Below are positions 53,378 to 62,343 of a DNA stretch of 64,000 nucleotides, piece after piece. The stretch spans positions 1 through 64,000 of the forward strand of contig JAHDVP010000010.1 in the NCBI GenBank assembly GCA_023384575.1, given 5' to 3'. Within the stretch, counting starts at the first letter, position 1; each line of letters starts with the position of its first letter. The translations under genes were made by a program, and so were the position numbers. This stretch comes from Acidobacteriota bacterium (GTDB taxonomy: Bacteria; Acidobacteriota; Vicinamibacteria; Vicinamibacterales; JAFNAJ01). The notes under the pieces are model-generated. The model made no database searches and was not told the DNA's origin. It worked only from the letters and a program-made list of their open reading frames with translations.

Positions 53378-54306
53378 GATGCCGGAAACAGCGCCTCCAA
53401 CGCAGGCGACCCCAGGTCGGCTTCTGTGCTGAGAACGGTCGCCTCGCGGTCGATCTTGCGCACCAACCCGGTGAGCACCGTCCCCGGACCTACTTCAACA
53501 TACGTGCGGACGCCTTCCGATGCAAGGCGCCGCACCACGTCTTCCCAGCGCACCGGCCGCGACACCTGAGCCACGAGGGCCTCGAGGGCGGCCGCGCGGT
53601 CACGCTTCGGCTCGGCGTCCACGTTGGCCACGACCGGCACCTGTGGGTCGCGTGCCTCGAGCGCCCGCAGCTCCGGCGCCAGCCGCGCTTCCGCCGGCGC
53701 CATCAGGGCACAGTGAAACGGTGCGCTGACCGGGAGCGGGACGACCCGCTTCGCCCCGAGCGCCTTGGCCCGCTCGCCGGCCCGCGCGACGGCTGCCGCG
53801 CTGCCCGCGATCACCACCTGCCCCGGCGCGTTCAGGTTCGCCGGGCTCACGACCTCGCCGCCGGCCGCATCCGCACACGCCTCCGCCACGCGTTCGGCGT
53901 CGAGGCCGAGCACGGCGGCCATCGCACCGGCCCCCACGGGCACGGCCTCCTGCATGTAGCGGCCGCGACGCCGGACGATGCGCAACGCGTCCGCGAAGGA
54001 TACCGTACCGGCCGCCACGTGTGCCGAGTACTCGCCGAGGCTGTGCCCGGCCACGAAGGCCGGCCGGAGGCCCCGCGAGAGCAGCAGACGGCAGGCGGCC
54101 ACGCTGACCGTGAGGATGGCCGGCTGCGTGTTCTCGGTGAGCACGAGCTGGTCTTCGGGCCCCTCGAAGCACAGCCGGCTCAACGGCTCGCCGAGAGCGG
54201 CGTCGGCTTCTTCGAACGTCTCCCGACACACGGCATCCCGGTCGAAGAGCGCGCGCCCCATGCCCACCTTCTGCGAACCCTGTCCTGGAAAGACGAATGC
54301 AATCAT
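53374..54306 (-). CDS. fabD: malonyl-CoA:ACP transacylase
   Basis: A 310-residue acyltransferase that loads malonyl groups onto ACP. It opens MIAFVFPGQGSQKVGMG. The active-site serine is Ser89 in GHSLGEYSAH, with LPVSAPFHCALM carrying the catalytic histidine. The start is the ATG at 54306; no clear ribosome-binding site is seen, and the 25-base gap to plsX suggests cotranscription. Confidence 0.97.
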   Translation of the reverse strand: MIAFVFPGQGSQKVGMGRALFDRDAVCRETFEEADAALGEPLSRLCFEGPEDQLVLTENTQPAILTVSVAACRLLLSRGLRPAFVAGHSLGEYSAHVAAGTVSFADALRIVRRRGRYMQEAVPVGAGAMAAVLGLDAERVAEACADAAGGEVVSPANLNAPGQVVIAGSAAAVARAGERAKALGAKRVVPLPVSAPFHCALMAPAEARLAPELRALEARDPQVPVVANVDAEPKRDRAAALEALVAQVSRPVRWEDVVRRLASEGVRTYVEVGPGTVLTGLVRKIDREATVLSTEADLGSPALEALFPAS

Positions 54307-54331
54307 GACGGCGATCACCGCGAGCGAACGT

Positions 54332-55375
54332 TCAGGTTGACGTGCGCACCCCGGCGGCCCCCGACGCGGAGAGGGCCGCCGCGAGCCGAGGCCCGAGGCC
54401 GTCGCGCGCGAAGCGCGCCGCGAGAGCGATGGCGTTGCGAACGGCCCGCGCCGTCGACCGCCCGTGCCCGACGAGGCAGACCCCGCCGACTCCCAGCAAC
54501 GGCGCCCCACCGTACTCCGAGTAGTCGACGCGGCGGCGGAATCGGTGAAACGCCCGCTGCGACATCAGCGAGCCCAGACGCGTCGGAAAGGTCCGCGACA
54601 GCTCCTCGCGCAGCAGCTGCTCCACCGCCTCGACGAGACCCTCGCTGACCTTCAGCGCCACGTTCCCGGTGAACCCATCGCAGACGATCACGTCGACGCG
54701 CCCCGTGTAGATGTCGCAGGCCTCGATGTTGCCAAGGAAGCGTACCGGCGCGCTCTTCAGGCGCCGGTGCGCCTCGCGCGTCAGGTCGTTGCCCTTCGAC
54801 TCCTCCTCGCCCGTCGACAGCAGCCCGACCCTGGGCGATGCGACGCCGAGCGCCAGGCTCGCGTAGACGCTGCCCATGACGGCGAACTGCACCAGGTGGT
54901 CGGGACGACAGGCGACGTTGGCCCCGGCGTCGACGAGCACGGCCGCCCCGGCGACGGTCGGCACCGTCGCCGCGAGCGCGGGCCGATCGACGCCGGGCAG
55001 CGGACCGAGCCACTCGTGCGCGGCGACCAACGTGGCCCCGGTGTGCCCGGCGGAGAACATCGCCTCGGCCTCGCCCCGGGCGAGCGCCTCGGCCGCGACG
55101 CGAATCGACGCGCGGCGCTTGCGGCGCAGCGCGGCCACGGGCGCATCGCCCATCTCGATCACCTCGACCGCGTCGATGACGTCGAGCGCCAGCGCGTCGC
55201 TTCCCGGATGGCGCGCCAGCTCGCGCGCCAGGTCGCCTGCAGGCCCGACGAGCCGTACGGCCACCGGCTCGGTCCGTGCCGCCCAGACCGCGCCCTCGAC
55301 GAGGAGGCCGGGCGCATGGTCGCCGCCCATGGCGTCGACAGCCACCCGGACGAGCGGTGTCGCTGGCTCACGCAC
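54332..55375 (-). CDS. plsX: phosphate acyltransferase PlsX
   Basis: A 347-residue enzyme forming acyl-phosphate from acyl-ACP, the first step of phospholipid synthesis in the PlsX/Y route. Features are VAVDAMGGDHAPG at the N-terminus, SAGHTGATLV, LVDAGANV, LLSTGEEESKGN and VCDGFTGNVALKVSEG. GTG55375 is chosen as the nearest start to the family N-terminus; GTG55411 in frame is possible. The 159 bp before it, up to rpmF, holds nothing recognisable. Confidence 0.95.
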   Translation of the reverse strand: MREPATPLVRVAVDAMGGDHAPGLLVEGAVWAARTEPVAVRLVGPAGDLARELARHPGSDALALDVIDAVEVIEMGDAPVAALRRKRRASIRVAAEALARGEAEAMFSAGHTGATLVAAHEWLGPLPGVDRPALAATVPTVAGAAVLVDAGANVACRPDHLVQFAVMGSVYASLALGVASPRVGLLSTGEEESKGNDLTREAHRRLKSAPVRFLGNIEACDIYTGRVDVIVCDGFTGNVALKVSEGLVEAVEQLLREELSRTFPTRLGSLMSQRAFHRFRRRVDYSEYGGAPLLGVGGVCLVGHGRSTARAVRNAIALAARFARDGLGPRLAAALSASGAAGVRTST

Positions 55376-55534
55376 GCGGCCGTCGCTCAGGGCCGGCCAT
55401 CGGCCCGGCACGCCGCACGCAGGCGGACGCGATGCGGTCCCGCTCGGCGCCGCCGCACGCCGCGTCGACGCACGAAGCCGCCGAGGAGCGTCGCCTGGCG
55501 CAGGTCATGCGATGCGATCGACGTTCGACCGGGA

Positions 55535-55717
55535 TCAGCTCTCTTCGACGGCCCGCACCTGCCGCCCGCGATAGAACCCGCAGGTCGGGCACACGCGGTG
55601 GGGCGGCTTCGGTTCGTGACACTGCGGGCACTCGCTCATCGGCACCGGCGCCAGAGTGTCGTGCGTCCGGCGCTTGGCCGTCCGGGTCTTGGAGTGACGT
55701 CGCTTGGGATTCGGCAT
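55535..55717 (-). CDS. rpmF: 50S ribosomal protein L32
   Basis: A 60-residue protein: [20 protein letters not shown], then a zinc ribbon with Cys30, Cys33, Cys43 and Cys46. All four ligands are kept, so this is the zinc-containing form. It lies in the usual yceD-rpmF-plsX order. Confidence 0.97.
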   Translation of the reverse strand: MPNPKRRHSKTRTAKRRTHDTLAPVPMSECPQCHEPKPPHRVCPTCGFYRGRQVRAVEES

Positions 55718-55761
55718 GGGTCGTCGTGTCCTGTTCGATCGATCGAGATGCGGGCCGCGGG

Positions 55762-56295
55762 TCAGTCGTCCGACCGGTCGGGACCGAGCTTCGCGAGCGG
55801 CGCGAGCCGCGGGTCGTCCCAGCGCCGTGGGCACTGGCACGTCCCGACGTTGAAGTTGGTGCCGCACACCGGGCACAGCCCCTGACACGTCGGACGGCAC
55901 AGCGGCTTCATCGGCAGGGCCAGGTAGAACTGCTCGCGCAGCAGCTGGCCGAGATCGATGCCGGCGCGATCGTAGAACGCGGTCTGCAGATCGTCGGCCT
56001 CGACCTCAGCCTCGTCGTCGCCAACGTTCTCCGACTGCGGCAGGTACCTCAGGTCGAACGCCGCGTCGACCGGCCAGGTGAACGGCTCGAGGCACCGGCT
56101 GCACGCCAGCTCGAGCCCGGCCGCCACGCGCCCGCTGAGCCGGAAATGGTCGCCCGACCGCTCGATGTCGAACGACAGATCCACGTCGCCGGCGACGGAG
56201 TACTCGTCGTCGCGCGTGTCGACCTCGGCCGGCGCGTAGTGGCGGTCGACGTGCTGGCGTTCGCCGTCGCGGAGGCGGGAGAGGTCGAAGGTCAT
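55762..56295 (-). CDS. YceD/DUF177 family protein
   Basis: A 177-residue member of the DUF177 family linked to 23S rRNA accumulation. The core has [16 protein letters not shown] and a C-terminal cysteine-rich part ([21 protein letters not shown]) that looks metal-binding. The central acidic segment is poorly conserved. First gene of the ribosome/fatty-acid locus, with its own extended -10 promoter 41 bases upstream. Confidence 0.9.
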   Translation of the reverse strand: MTFDLSRLRDGERQHVDRHYAPAEVDTRDDEYSVAGDVDLSFDIERSGDHFRLSGRVAAGLELACSRCLEPFTWPVDAAFDLRYLPQSENVGDDEAEVEADDLQTAFYDRAGIDLGQLLREQFYLALPMKPLCRPTCQGLCPVCGTNFNVGTCQCPRRWDDPRLAPLAKLGPDRSDD

Positions 56296-56335
56296 CGGTG
56301 ATCCGCGCGGGAAACGGCCCGCGTGCGAACCTCCG

Positions 56336-56344
56336 AGTATACCA
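56336..56344 (-). promoter_or_regulatory. extended -10 promoter of the yceD-rpmF-plsX-fab operon
   Basis: The minus strand reads TGG-TATACT with hexamer 56341 to 56336, identical to the rpsT and foldase promoters. Predicted start 56329; leader 34 bases. Confidence 0.5.
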
Positions 56345-56355
56345 CGGGCCGCCCG

Positions 56356-57432
56356 TCAGGCCCGAATCTCAACCCAGGGTGTCGGGATGAAGAGCCGCTC
56401 GTAGAGCCGCACCGCGAAGCGGTCGGTCATGCCGGCCACGAAGTCGCGAGCCGCCGCGTCGAGACCCTCGGCCTCGAGGGTCCGAGCGTCGAGGAACTCG
56501 TCCGGCTGGGCCCTGACCTTGTCCCAGAGCCCCCCGAGGATCCCCTCGGCCTTCGCGAACTCCGCGGTGGCGATGTCGTTCTCGTAGACGGCCTCGAAGA
56601 GGAAGCCGCGGAGGGCCACGGTGGCGTCGAGGACCTCGGCGCTCATCCGCACCTCGGTGAGGCCGCCCGCGAGCGTCTCGTGGACGACGTCGGCGACCAT
56701 GCGGCCGATGCGCTGCGACCCGTCGGCGCCGAGCACCTCGACCGGGACCGGAGGCAGGTCGGCCTCGCGCAGGATGCCGGCCCGCATCGCGTCGTCGATG
56801 TCGTGATTCACGTAGGCGATGATGTCGGCGACCCTGGCGACCTGCCCCTCGATGGTCGACGCGCGGTGCGCGAGGTCGGCCCCGACCGGCAGACCGTGCT
56901 TGCCCTTCGAGTGGCGCGCGATGCCGTCGCGGACCTCCCAGGTCAGGTTGAGCCCGCGGCGGTCGCGCTCGAGCACGTCGACGATGCGCAGGCTCTGTTC
57001 GCAGTGGTTGAACCCGCCCGGCACGAGCGCCTCGAGGACGCGCTCACCGGCGTGACCAAACGGCGTGTGTCCGAGGTCGTGGCCGAGCGCGATGGCTTCG
57101 GTCAGCTCCTCGTTGAGCCGGAGCACCCTGGCCACGGTGCGCGCGATCTGCGACACCTCGAGCGTGTGCGTGAGCCGCGTCCGATAGTGGTCGCCGGCGG
57201 GCGAGAAGAAGACCTGCGTCTTGTGCTTCAGCCGGCGGAACGCCTTGGAGTGCACGATCCGGTCGCGGTCCCGGTGGAACGCCGGCCTGATCGGGTCTTC
57301 CGGCTCGGGGCGAGCGCGCCCGCGCGACCGGGCGCTGAAGGCCGCCTGCGGCGCGAGGACCTGCGCTTCGCGCGATTCCAGGTCGAGGCGGATGGTCGCT
57401 GACGCGGGAAGCACCTCGCGCACCCCCCTCAT
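56356..57432 (-). CDS. dgt: deoxyguanosinetriphosphate triphosphohydrolase-like protein
   Basis: A 358-residue HD-domain hydrolase of the dNTPase family. The metal ligands are in TRLTHTLEVSQIA, the HD pair in GHDLGHTPFGHAGE, and a later D in ADIIAYVNHDIDDA. RIVHSKAFRRLKHKTQVF is the family entry. It hydrolyses dNTPs to the nucleoside and triphosphate. Its ATG overlaps the deoB stop by four bases, which links deoxynucleotide breakdown with deoxyribose phosphate use. Confidence 0.93.
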   Translation of the reverse strand: MRGVREVLPASATIRLDLESREAQVLAPQAAFSARSRGRARPEPEDPIRPAFHRDRDRIVHSKAFRRLKHKTQVFFSPAGDHYRTRLTHTLEVSQIARTVARVLRLNEELTEAIALGHDLGHTPFGHAGERVLEALVPGGFNHCEQSLRIVDVLERDRRGLNLTWEVRDGIARHSKGKHGLPVGADLAHRASTIEGQVARVADIIAYVNHDIDDAMRAGILREADLPPVPVEVLGADGSQRIGRMVADVVHETLAGGLTEVRMSAEVLDATVALRGFLFEAVYENDIATAEFAKAEGILGGLWDKVRAQPDEFLDARTLEAEGLDAAARDFVAGMTDRFAVRLYERLFIPTPWVEIRA

Positions 57433-58610
57433 TCCCGCAGCATCGCCGACAGCATGCTCGTGCCGTGCGCGAGCGGTGGCACGCCGAACAGCTCCGCGAG
57501 CGTCTGCCCGAGGTCGGCGAAGGTCGAGCGGCAGCCGAGGTCGCAGCCGGCCGCCACCTTCGCGCCCGTCGCGATCAACGGCACGTACTCCCGCGAGTGA
57601 TCGGTGCTCGGAGTCGTCGGGTCGTTGCCGTGATCGGCCGTGACGACGAACAGATCGTCGTCGCGCAGGCGCGGCAGCAGCCCCGCGAGCCGCGCGTCGA
57701 TCCGCTCGAGGTTCCTGGCGTAGCCCTCGGTGTCGTTGCGATGACCGTAGAGCGTGTCGGAGTCGACCAGGTTCGCCATGAGCAGCCCACGGTCGAGCGA
57801 GGCCAACTCCTCCTCGACGACATCGAGGCCGTGCGCGTCGCTCGTCGTCGGCCTCGACCGCGAGATCCCGCGCCCCGCGAAGAGGTCGTTGATCTTGCCA
57901 ACCGACACGACCGGCCAGGCGGCGGCCGTCAGACGGTCGAGCAGCGTGTCGCCGGTCGGCGCACGGGCGAAGTCGTGCCGGTTGGCGGTCCGGGCGAAAC
58001 GGCCGGGCTCGCCCACGAACGGCCGCGCGATCACACGCCCGACCCCACGCCCCACCGAAACGAGCTCGAAGGCCACCTCGCAGAACCGGTACAGCTCGGC
58101 GACGGGAACGACCTCCTCGTGCGCCGCGACCTGGAACACGCTGTCGGCCGACGTGTAGACGATGGGCGATCCCGTGCGCACGTGCTCGGCCCCGAGCGCG
58201 TCGATGATCTCGGTACCCGAGGCCACCACGTTGCCGAGCACGCGCCGCCCGATCCGCCGTTCGAATTCGGCGATGATTTCCTGGGGAAACCCGTCGGGAA
58301 ACACGGGGAAGGGGCGATCGAGCACGAGCCCCATCAACTCCCAGTGGCCGGTCACCGAGTCCTTGCCGGGCGAGGCCTCCGCCATCGTGGCAAACGCGCC
58401 ACGCGGCCGATCGACGGGAGGAATGCCAGGCAGGTCGGCCAGGTGTCCGAGCCCGAGGCCGCCCAGCGTGGGGAGCGCCAGCGGCACGCGTCGCGCGATG
58501 TTCCCGAGCGTGTCGCTGCCTTCGTCCCCGTACAGGGCCGCGTCGGGCAGGGCCCCGATGCCCGCACTGTCGATCACGACGACGATGACGCGGGAAATCG
58601 GCGCCGGCAC
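57429..58610 (-). CDS. deoB: phosphopentomutase
   Basis: A 393-residue alkaline-phosphatase-superfamily mutase interconverting (deoxy)ribose 1- and 5-phosphates. Metal and catalytic sites are VIDSAGIGALPDA, GNIARRVPLALPTLGGLGL, KDSVTGHWELMG (phosphorylated threonine) and VTADHGNDP with DHSREYVPL. It starts at GTG58610, three bases after the hfq stop, and overlaps dgt. Confidence 0.96.
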   Translation of the reverse strand: MPAPISRVIVVVIDSAGIGALPDAALYGDEGSDTLGNIARRVPLALPTLGGLGLGHLADLPGIPPVDRPRGAFATMAEASPGKDSVTGHWELMGLVLDRPFPVFPDGFPQEIIAEFERRIGRRVLGNVVASGTEIIDALGAEHVRTGSPIVYTSADSVFQVAAHEEVVPVAELYRFCEVAFELVSVGRGVGRVIARPFVGEPGRFARTANRHDFARAPTGDTLLDRLTAAAWPVVSVGKINDLFAGRGISRSRPTTSDAHGLDVVEEELASLDRGLLMANLVDSDTLYGHRNDTEGYARNLERIDARLAGLLPRLRDDDLFVVTADHGNDPTTPSTDHSREYVPLIATGAKVAAGCDLGCRSTFADLGQTLAELFGVPPLAHGTSMLSAMLRE

Positions 58611-58613
58611 GGA

Positions 58614-58874
58614 TCAGTCGTGCGACGAGAAGTAGTTGCTCACGGTCCGGGGCGAGCGGATGGTCGCGATCGCGTGCTTGAAGATCATGTGGTCGGCCCC
58701 GTTGTGCTCGACGATCACGGCGAACCGATCGAAGTTCTTGATCCGCCCTTCCATGTCGCTGCCGTCCATCAGGCGGAGCGCGACGGTCAACCGCTCGCGC
58801 CGCGCGTAGTTCAGGAACACGTCCTGAATGTTGGGCGAGCCCGACGGGCCCTTCGACTCACGTGCCTGCGCCAT
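58614..58874 (-). CDS. hfq: RNA chaperone Hfq
   Basis: An 86-residue Sm-like protein that pairs small RNAs with mRNAs. Sm1 begins NIQDVFLNYARRERLTVALR and the Sm2 motif is FKHAIATI (YKHAIST in enterobacteria). The C-terminal tail is short. ATG58874 shares one base with the miaA stop; miaA-hfq is the classical order, so the two are cotranscribed. Confidence 0.96.
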   Translation of the reverse strand: MAQARESKGPSGSPNIQDVFLNYARRERLTVALRLMDGSDMEGRIKNFDRFAVIVEHNGADHMIFKHAIATIRSPRTVSNYFSSHD

Positions 58875-59824
58875 CAGCGCACCATCCCTCGTCCACGAAG
58901 CGCCGCCCATGCGGCATCGAGTGTCGCCGGCGCCTCACCCGACGCCTCCAGCCACGCTAGATTAGGCTCTTTCCTGAACCAGATCAACTGGCGCCGCGCG
59001 TACCGGCGGTTCTCCCGGACGATCAACTCGCGCGTCTCGCGCTCGCCGCGCACGCCGTGCAGCATCTCGAGGATCTGCCGGTAGACCAGGCCCGAGAACG
59101 GGTGCGCCGTCTCGGGCACGCCGTCGGCGAGGATCGCGCGCACCTCGTCGACCACGCCACGCGCGAACTGCCGGTCCACGCGGCGCGCGACACGCTCGGC
59201 CGTGATCGCCGCCGGCACGTGCAGGGCCACCGACACGACCTCGTACGGATCGAGCGGCGATTGCGTGTCGGCGAAGTGCGACGACAGGGTCCGGCCCGTC
59301 AGGCGGTAGACCTCGAGCGCGCGCACGAGGCGCTTGCGATCGCGCGGCATGATGCGCACCGCCGACGGCGGATCGACGCGCGCCACCCACCGGTGCAGGA
59401 ACTCGACGCCCCGCCGGTCGGCGACCCGGTCGAGCCTCGCGCGCAGCGCCACGTCGCGCGCGGGTCCCGGGAACAGCCCCCGCGTGAGCGCACGGTAGTA
59501 CAGCCCCGTGCCGCCCACCACGATGGGCACGCGCCCGCGCGAGGTGACCTCGTCGATGACCGCCCGCGCCTCGATCGCAAACCTCGCGGCCGAGTACGTC
59601 TCGGTCGGCTCGACGACGTCGATGAGGTGGTGCGGGATGCCCCGGCGTTCCGCCTGCGGCACCTTGTCGGTCCCGATGTCGAACCGCCGGTACACGGCGG
59701 TCGAATCGGAGTTGATGACCTCGCCGCCGAGGCGTTCGGCGAGCGCCACGGCCAGCCCGCTCTTCCCCGTCGCCGTCGGCCCGACGACGGCCACGACCCA
59801 CGGTCGCCCCGCCTCCGTCGTCAC
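58874..59824 (-). CDS. miaA: tRNA dimethylallyltransferase
   Basis: A 316-residue enzyme adding a prenyl group to A37 of tRNAs reading UNN codons. The P-loop is GPTATGKSG. NSDSTAVYRRFDIGTDK replaces the usual DSMQVY with DSTAVY. LIVGGTGLY-like IVVGGTGLYYRAL and MPRDRKRLVRALEVY follow. GTG59824 is chosen since it overlaps the stop of a tiny upstream ORF (GTGA) and gives the family N-terminus; an in-frame start at 59902 is less likely. Confidence 0.94.
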   Translation of the reverse strand: MTTEAGRPWVVAVVGPTATGKSGLAVALAERLGGEVINSDSTAVYRRFDIGTDKVPQAERRGIPHHLIDVVEPTETYSAARFAIEARAVIDEVTSRGRVPIVVGGTGLYYRALTRGLFPGPARDVALRARLDRVADRRGVEFLHRWVARVDPPSAVRIMPRDRKRLVRALEVYRLTGRTLSSHFADTQSPLDPYEVVSVALHVPAAITAERVARRVDRQFARGVVDEVRAILADGVPETAHPFSGLVYRQILEMLHGVRGERETRELIVRENRRYARRQLIWFRKEPNLAWLEASGEAPATLDAAWAALRGRGMVR

Positions 59825-59907
59825 GAGGCCCGCCACAGCACGAGCAACGCGAGGACGCCGAGCACGAGCATCAGGCCGAGTTGTTGACGAGGGGTGGGCC
59901 ACGCCAT
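59821..59907 (-). CDS. tiny predicted membrane protein (28 residues)
   Basis: An ORF too small for usual gene finders, starting ATG59907. It encodes MAWPTPRQQ followed by a continuous hydrophobic stretch (residues 10-25, rich in Leu and Val) and ends WRAS. Its TGA overlaps the GTG of miaA by four bases, the same coupling seen at six other junctions in the window. There is no strong ribosome-binding site, and the reading could be chance in a 126 bp gap. If real, it is a single-pass membrane peptide. Confidence 0.4.
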   Translation of the reverse strand: MAWPTPRQQLGLMLVLGVLALLVLWRAS

Positions 59908-59950
59908 GGACTGACGCCGCCCCAGACGGGCACGGGTGAATCCGGCCACG

Positions 59951-60928
59951 TCAGGGTGAGGGCGGCTGCTCGTTGTAGTAGAAGGTCACCGTGAAGAAGG
60001 CCTTGTCGGCCGGGTACTCGGGCGGCAGCGGGTGGGTCGGGTTCGAGGCCACGAGCGCGTTGAACGCCGCGTTGTTGAACGCCTCGGTCGACGAGGGCCC
60101 GACGACCTGCAGGTCGGAGATCCGCCCGTCCTTGTGCACGTTGAACGTGATCACGACGTGCCCCCTCAGCGACATCGCCGCGTACGGGATGAACCAGTTG
60201 CGCTTGATCTGCGCGACGAAGCGGCGGATCCACGGCCCGAACTCGACGCCCTTGGTGTCGAACTGGATCGCCGGGCCGAACGCGCCCCCACCCTGCGGGT
60301 TCTCGAAGCTCTGGTCCTGGGTGTAGCGCTGCAGGTTGCGCAGCGCCTCGCCCAGAGCGCCCCCCCCGGGGCGCAGCCCGCTCTCGCCCTCCCGCCGGCT
60401 CACCGCCGCACCTCGACCGGCATCGTAGGCGAGCGCGCCCGTGTTGCCGTTCGAGCCGGCCGCTTCGCTCTCGGCCGTCGCCGGCGAAGGTGGTCGGTCG
60501 GGATCCGGTCCCTGCCCCCTCGGCCGCTCGGCCACCTGGTTCTCGACGAACTCCGCGGAGTTGCCTCGCGCAAACGGCAGCGGATTCGAGGGGTTCGGCG
60601 CCCGCTCCGGCGACGAGGTCACCCGGTCCTGGTCGGACATGAAGGCTCGGGGGGGAGGCGCCGGGGCCGGCGTATCGAGGCGCGGCTGCACGAACACGAA
60701 CCGGGTCTCGTCTGCCTGCGCCTGCTGGCGCTGTTGCTCGATGCGGGCCAGCGCGAGCTCGCGCGCCCGCTCCTGCATCTGCTGGACGAACGGCAGCTGC
60801 GGGGCGAAGAGCACCGCGGCGAACAACACCGCGTGGACGACCACGGACAGGAGGATCCCCTCGCGGCGGGAGATCGCGCTCTCGAGCGTCGGCGTCTCGG
60901 GTCGATAGTCCTCGAAATCGAAGTACAT
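59951..60928 (-). CDS. TonB-family energy transducer-like protein
   Basis: A 325-residue protein with one membrane helix near the N-terminus (about 25-44, ILLSVVVHAVLFAAVLFAP). A long coiled-coil and Pro/Gln-rich periplasmic linker (about 50-215) follows. The C-terminal TonB-like domain is at about 230-320 (NWFIPYAAMSLRGHVVITFN, VHKDGRISDLQVVGPSS). No exbB or exbD is adjacent. TonB proteins pass membrane energy to outer-membrane receptors. Its leader is only about 7 bases. Confidence 0.87.
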   Translation of the reverse strand: MYFDFEDYRPETPTLESAISRREGILLSVVVHAVLFAAVLFAPQLPFVQQMQERARELALARIEQQRQQAQADETRFVFVQPRLDTPAPAPPPRAFMSDQDRVTSSPERAPNPSNPLPFARGNSAEFVENQVAERPRGQGPDPDRPPSPATAESEAAGSNGNTGALAYDAGRGAAVSRREGESGLRPGGGALGEALRNLQRYTQDQSFENPQGGGAFGPAIQFDTKGVEFGPWIRRFVAQIKRNWFIPYAAMSLRGHVVITFNVHKDGRISDLQVVGPSSTEAFNNAAFNALVASNPTHPLPPEYPADKAFFTVTFYYNEQPPSP

Positions 60929-60941
60929 CAGAGACTTAGCA

Positions 60942-60958
60942 ATTATAACACCCGGGTG
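60942..60958 (-). promoter_or_regulatory. extended -10 with CACCCGGGTG palindrome before the tonB-like gene
   Basis: The palindrome at 60958-60949 is followed by T and then TATAAT (60947 to 60942), so its last TG doubles as the extended -10. Predicted start 60935, ATG at 60928. The same arrangement is at 40491-40500. Confidence 0.5.
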
Positions 60959-60973
60959 GGCCGACGCCGGAGT

Positions 60974-61714
60974 TCAGCGCGGCTTGCGCGCCGTATAGAG
61001 ATAGACGACGCCGAAGGTCATCGGGACGGCGCGGACCTCGGAGAACCCCACACGCGTGACCAGTGCCGCGAACGCGTCAGGGGGGAAGAACGCGCCGACC
61101 GACTCGGGCAGGTAGGTATAGGCGTCGCCGTGTCGCGAGATGAGTCGCCCGATGCGCGGCAGCACGTGCCGGAAGTACCACAGGTAGAGACGTCGCAGCC
61201 ACGGCCGCACCGGGAGCGAGAACTCGAGGATCGCCAGCTGCCCGCCGGGGCGCAGCACCCGGAACACCTCGGCGCACGCGACGTCGGGATCCTGGACGTT
61301 CCTGACGCCGAAGGCCATCGTCGCCGCGTCCATCGTGTGGTCGGCGAGCGGAAGGCGCATGGCATCGGCGCGCACGAGCGGGGCCCTGGCCGACAGCCGG
61401 CGGGCGCGCAGCTTCGCCTGGCCCACGCGCAGCATCTCGCCCGAGAAATCGAGGCCGACGACGCGGCGGGCGGCCCTGCGCCGTGGCCTGAGCGCCGCGA
61501 GCGCGAAGTCGCCGGTGCCGGTGCACAGGTCGAGCACCGCTTCCTCCCCCGTGAACCCGAGCGTCCGGATCGCGCGGGCCCGCCAGTACAGGTCGAGGCC
61601 GCCGCTGAGGAGGTGGTTGAGCAGGTCGTAGCGCCTGGCGATCGCGTCGAACATCCCGGCGATCTTCGCCGGGTGCTTGTCGACGCTCACGGGTGCGCGG
61701 CCGGGTCCGGGCAT
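60974..61714 (-). CDS. ubiE: UbiE/MenG quinone methyltransferase
   Basis: A 246-residue class I methyltransferase. N-terminal KIAGMFDAIARRYDLLNHLL, motif I LDLCTGTGDFALAAL, then TMAFGVRNVQDPDVACAEVF and LEFSLPVRPW. It C-methylates demethylmenaquinone or its ubiquinone counterpart. Grouped with ubiX, ubiA and an amidohydrolase, a menaquinone role is more likely. It starts five bases after ubiX. Confidence 0.94.
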   Translation of the reverse strand: MPGPGRAPVSVDKHPAKIAGMFDAIARRYDLLNHLLSGGLDLYWRARAIRTLGFTGEEAVLDLCTGTGDFALAALRPRRRAARRVVGLDFSGEMLRVGQAKLRARRLSARAPLVRADAMRLPLADHTMDAATMAFGVRNVQDPDVACAEVFRVLRPGGQLAILEFSLPVRPWLRRLYLWYFRHVLPRIGRLISRHGDAYTYLPESVGAFFPPDAFAALVTRVGFSEVRAVPMTFGVVYLYTARKPR

Positions 61715-61719
61715 TCCGG

Positions 61720-62343
61720 CTAGCCCTTCCAGGACGGATACAGGTCGTGCTCGAAACCGAGCACCGACAGAATCTTGCCGGCGAGGAACGTGGCGAGATC
61801 GTCAATCGTCCTGGGTTCCTGGTAGAAGGCGGGCATGGCGGGCAGGATCGTCGCACCAGCCTCGGCACACGCCACCATGTTGCGCAGTTGCGGCAGGCTG
61901 AGCGGGGTCTCCCGCGGCACGATGACGAGGCGGCGCCCCTCCTTCAGCATCACGTCGGCCGCGCGTTCGACGAGGCTGCGCGACAGGCCGTGGGCGACAC
62001 CGGCGAGCGTCTTCATCGAGCACGGCACGATGACCATCCCCTCGCACCGCTGGCTGCCGCTCGCCAGCTTCGCCCCGAGATCCTTGTTGCTGTGCAGCCG
62101 GAGCGAGCCGCGACCGACCTCGTCGCCCCAGCGGTCGGCGAGAAACCCCGGCCATCGCTCGACGGCGGCGTCGTGACCCATCTCGTCGCGAAGAAGGCGC
62201 CGTCCGTACTCGGTCACGACCAGATCGAGCTCGCATCCCTGGGCGAGCAGGGCCGCGACGGTGCGGGCGGCGTAGATGGCGCCCGACGCCCCGGTCACGG
62301 CCACCGCGATGTTGCGCGCGCGCGCGACGGATTCAGCCGACAT
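61720..62343 (-). CDS. ubiX: flavin prenyltransferase UbiX
   Basis: A 207-residue enzyme that makes prenylated FMN for a UbiD-type decarboxylase. It has VAVTGASGAIYAARTVAAL, VIVPCSMKTLAGVAHGLSRS, RRLVIVPRETPLSLPQLRNM and ILPAMPAFYQEPRTID, the family blocks. In the futalosine menaquinone route UbiX and UbiD homologues act late; no ubiD is in the window. The start at 62343 overlaps the ubiA 3' end by 11 bases. Confidence 0.94.
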   Translation of the reverse strand: MSAESVARARNIAVAVTGASGAIYAARTVAALLAQGCELDLVVTEYGRRLLRDEMGHDAAVERWPGFLADRWGDEVGRGSLRLHSNKDLGAKLASGSQRCEGMVIVPCSMKTLAGVAHGLSRSLVERAADVMLKEGRRLVIVPRETPLSLPQLRNMVACAEAGATILPAMPAFYQEPRTIDDLATFLAGKILSVLGFEHDLYPSWKG

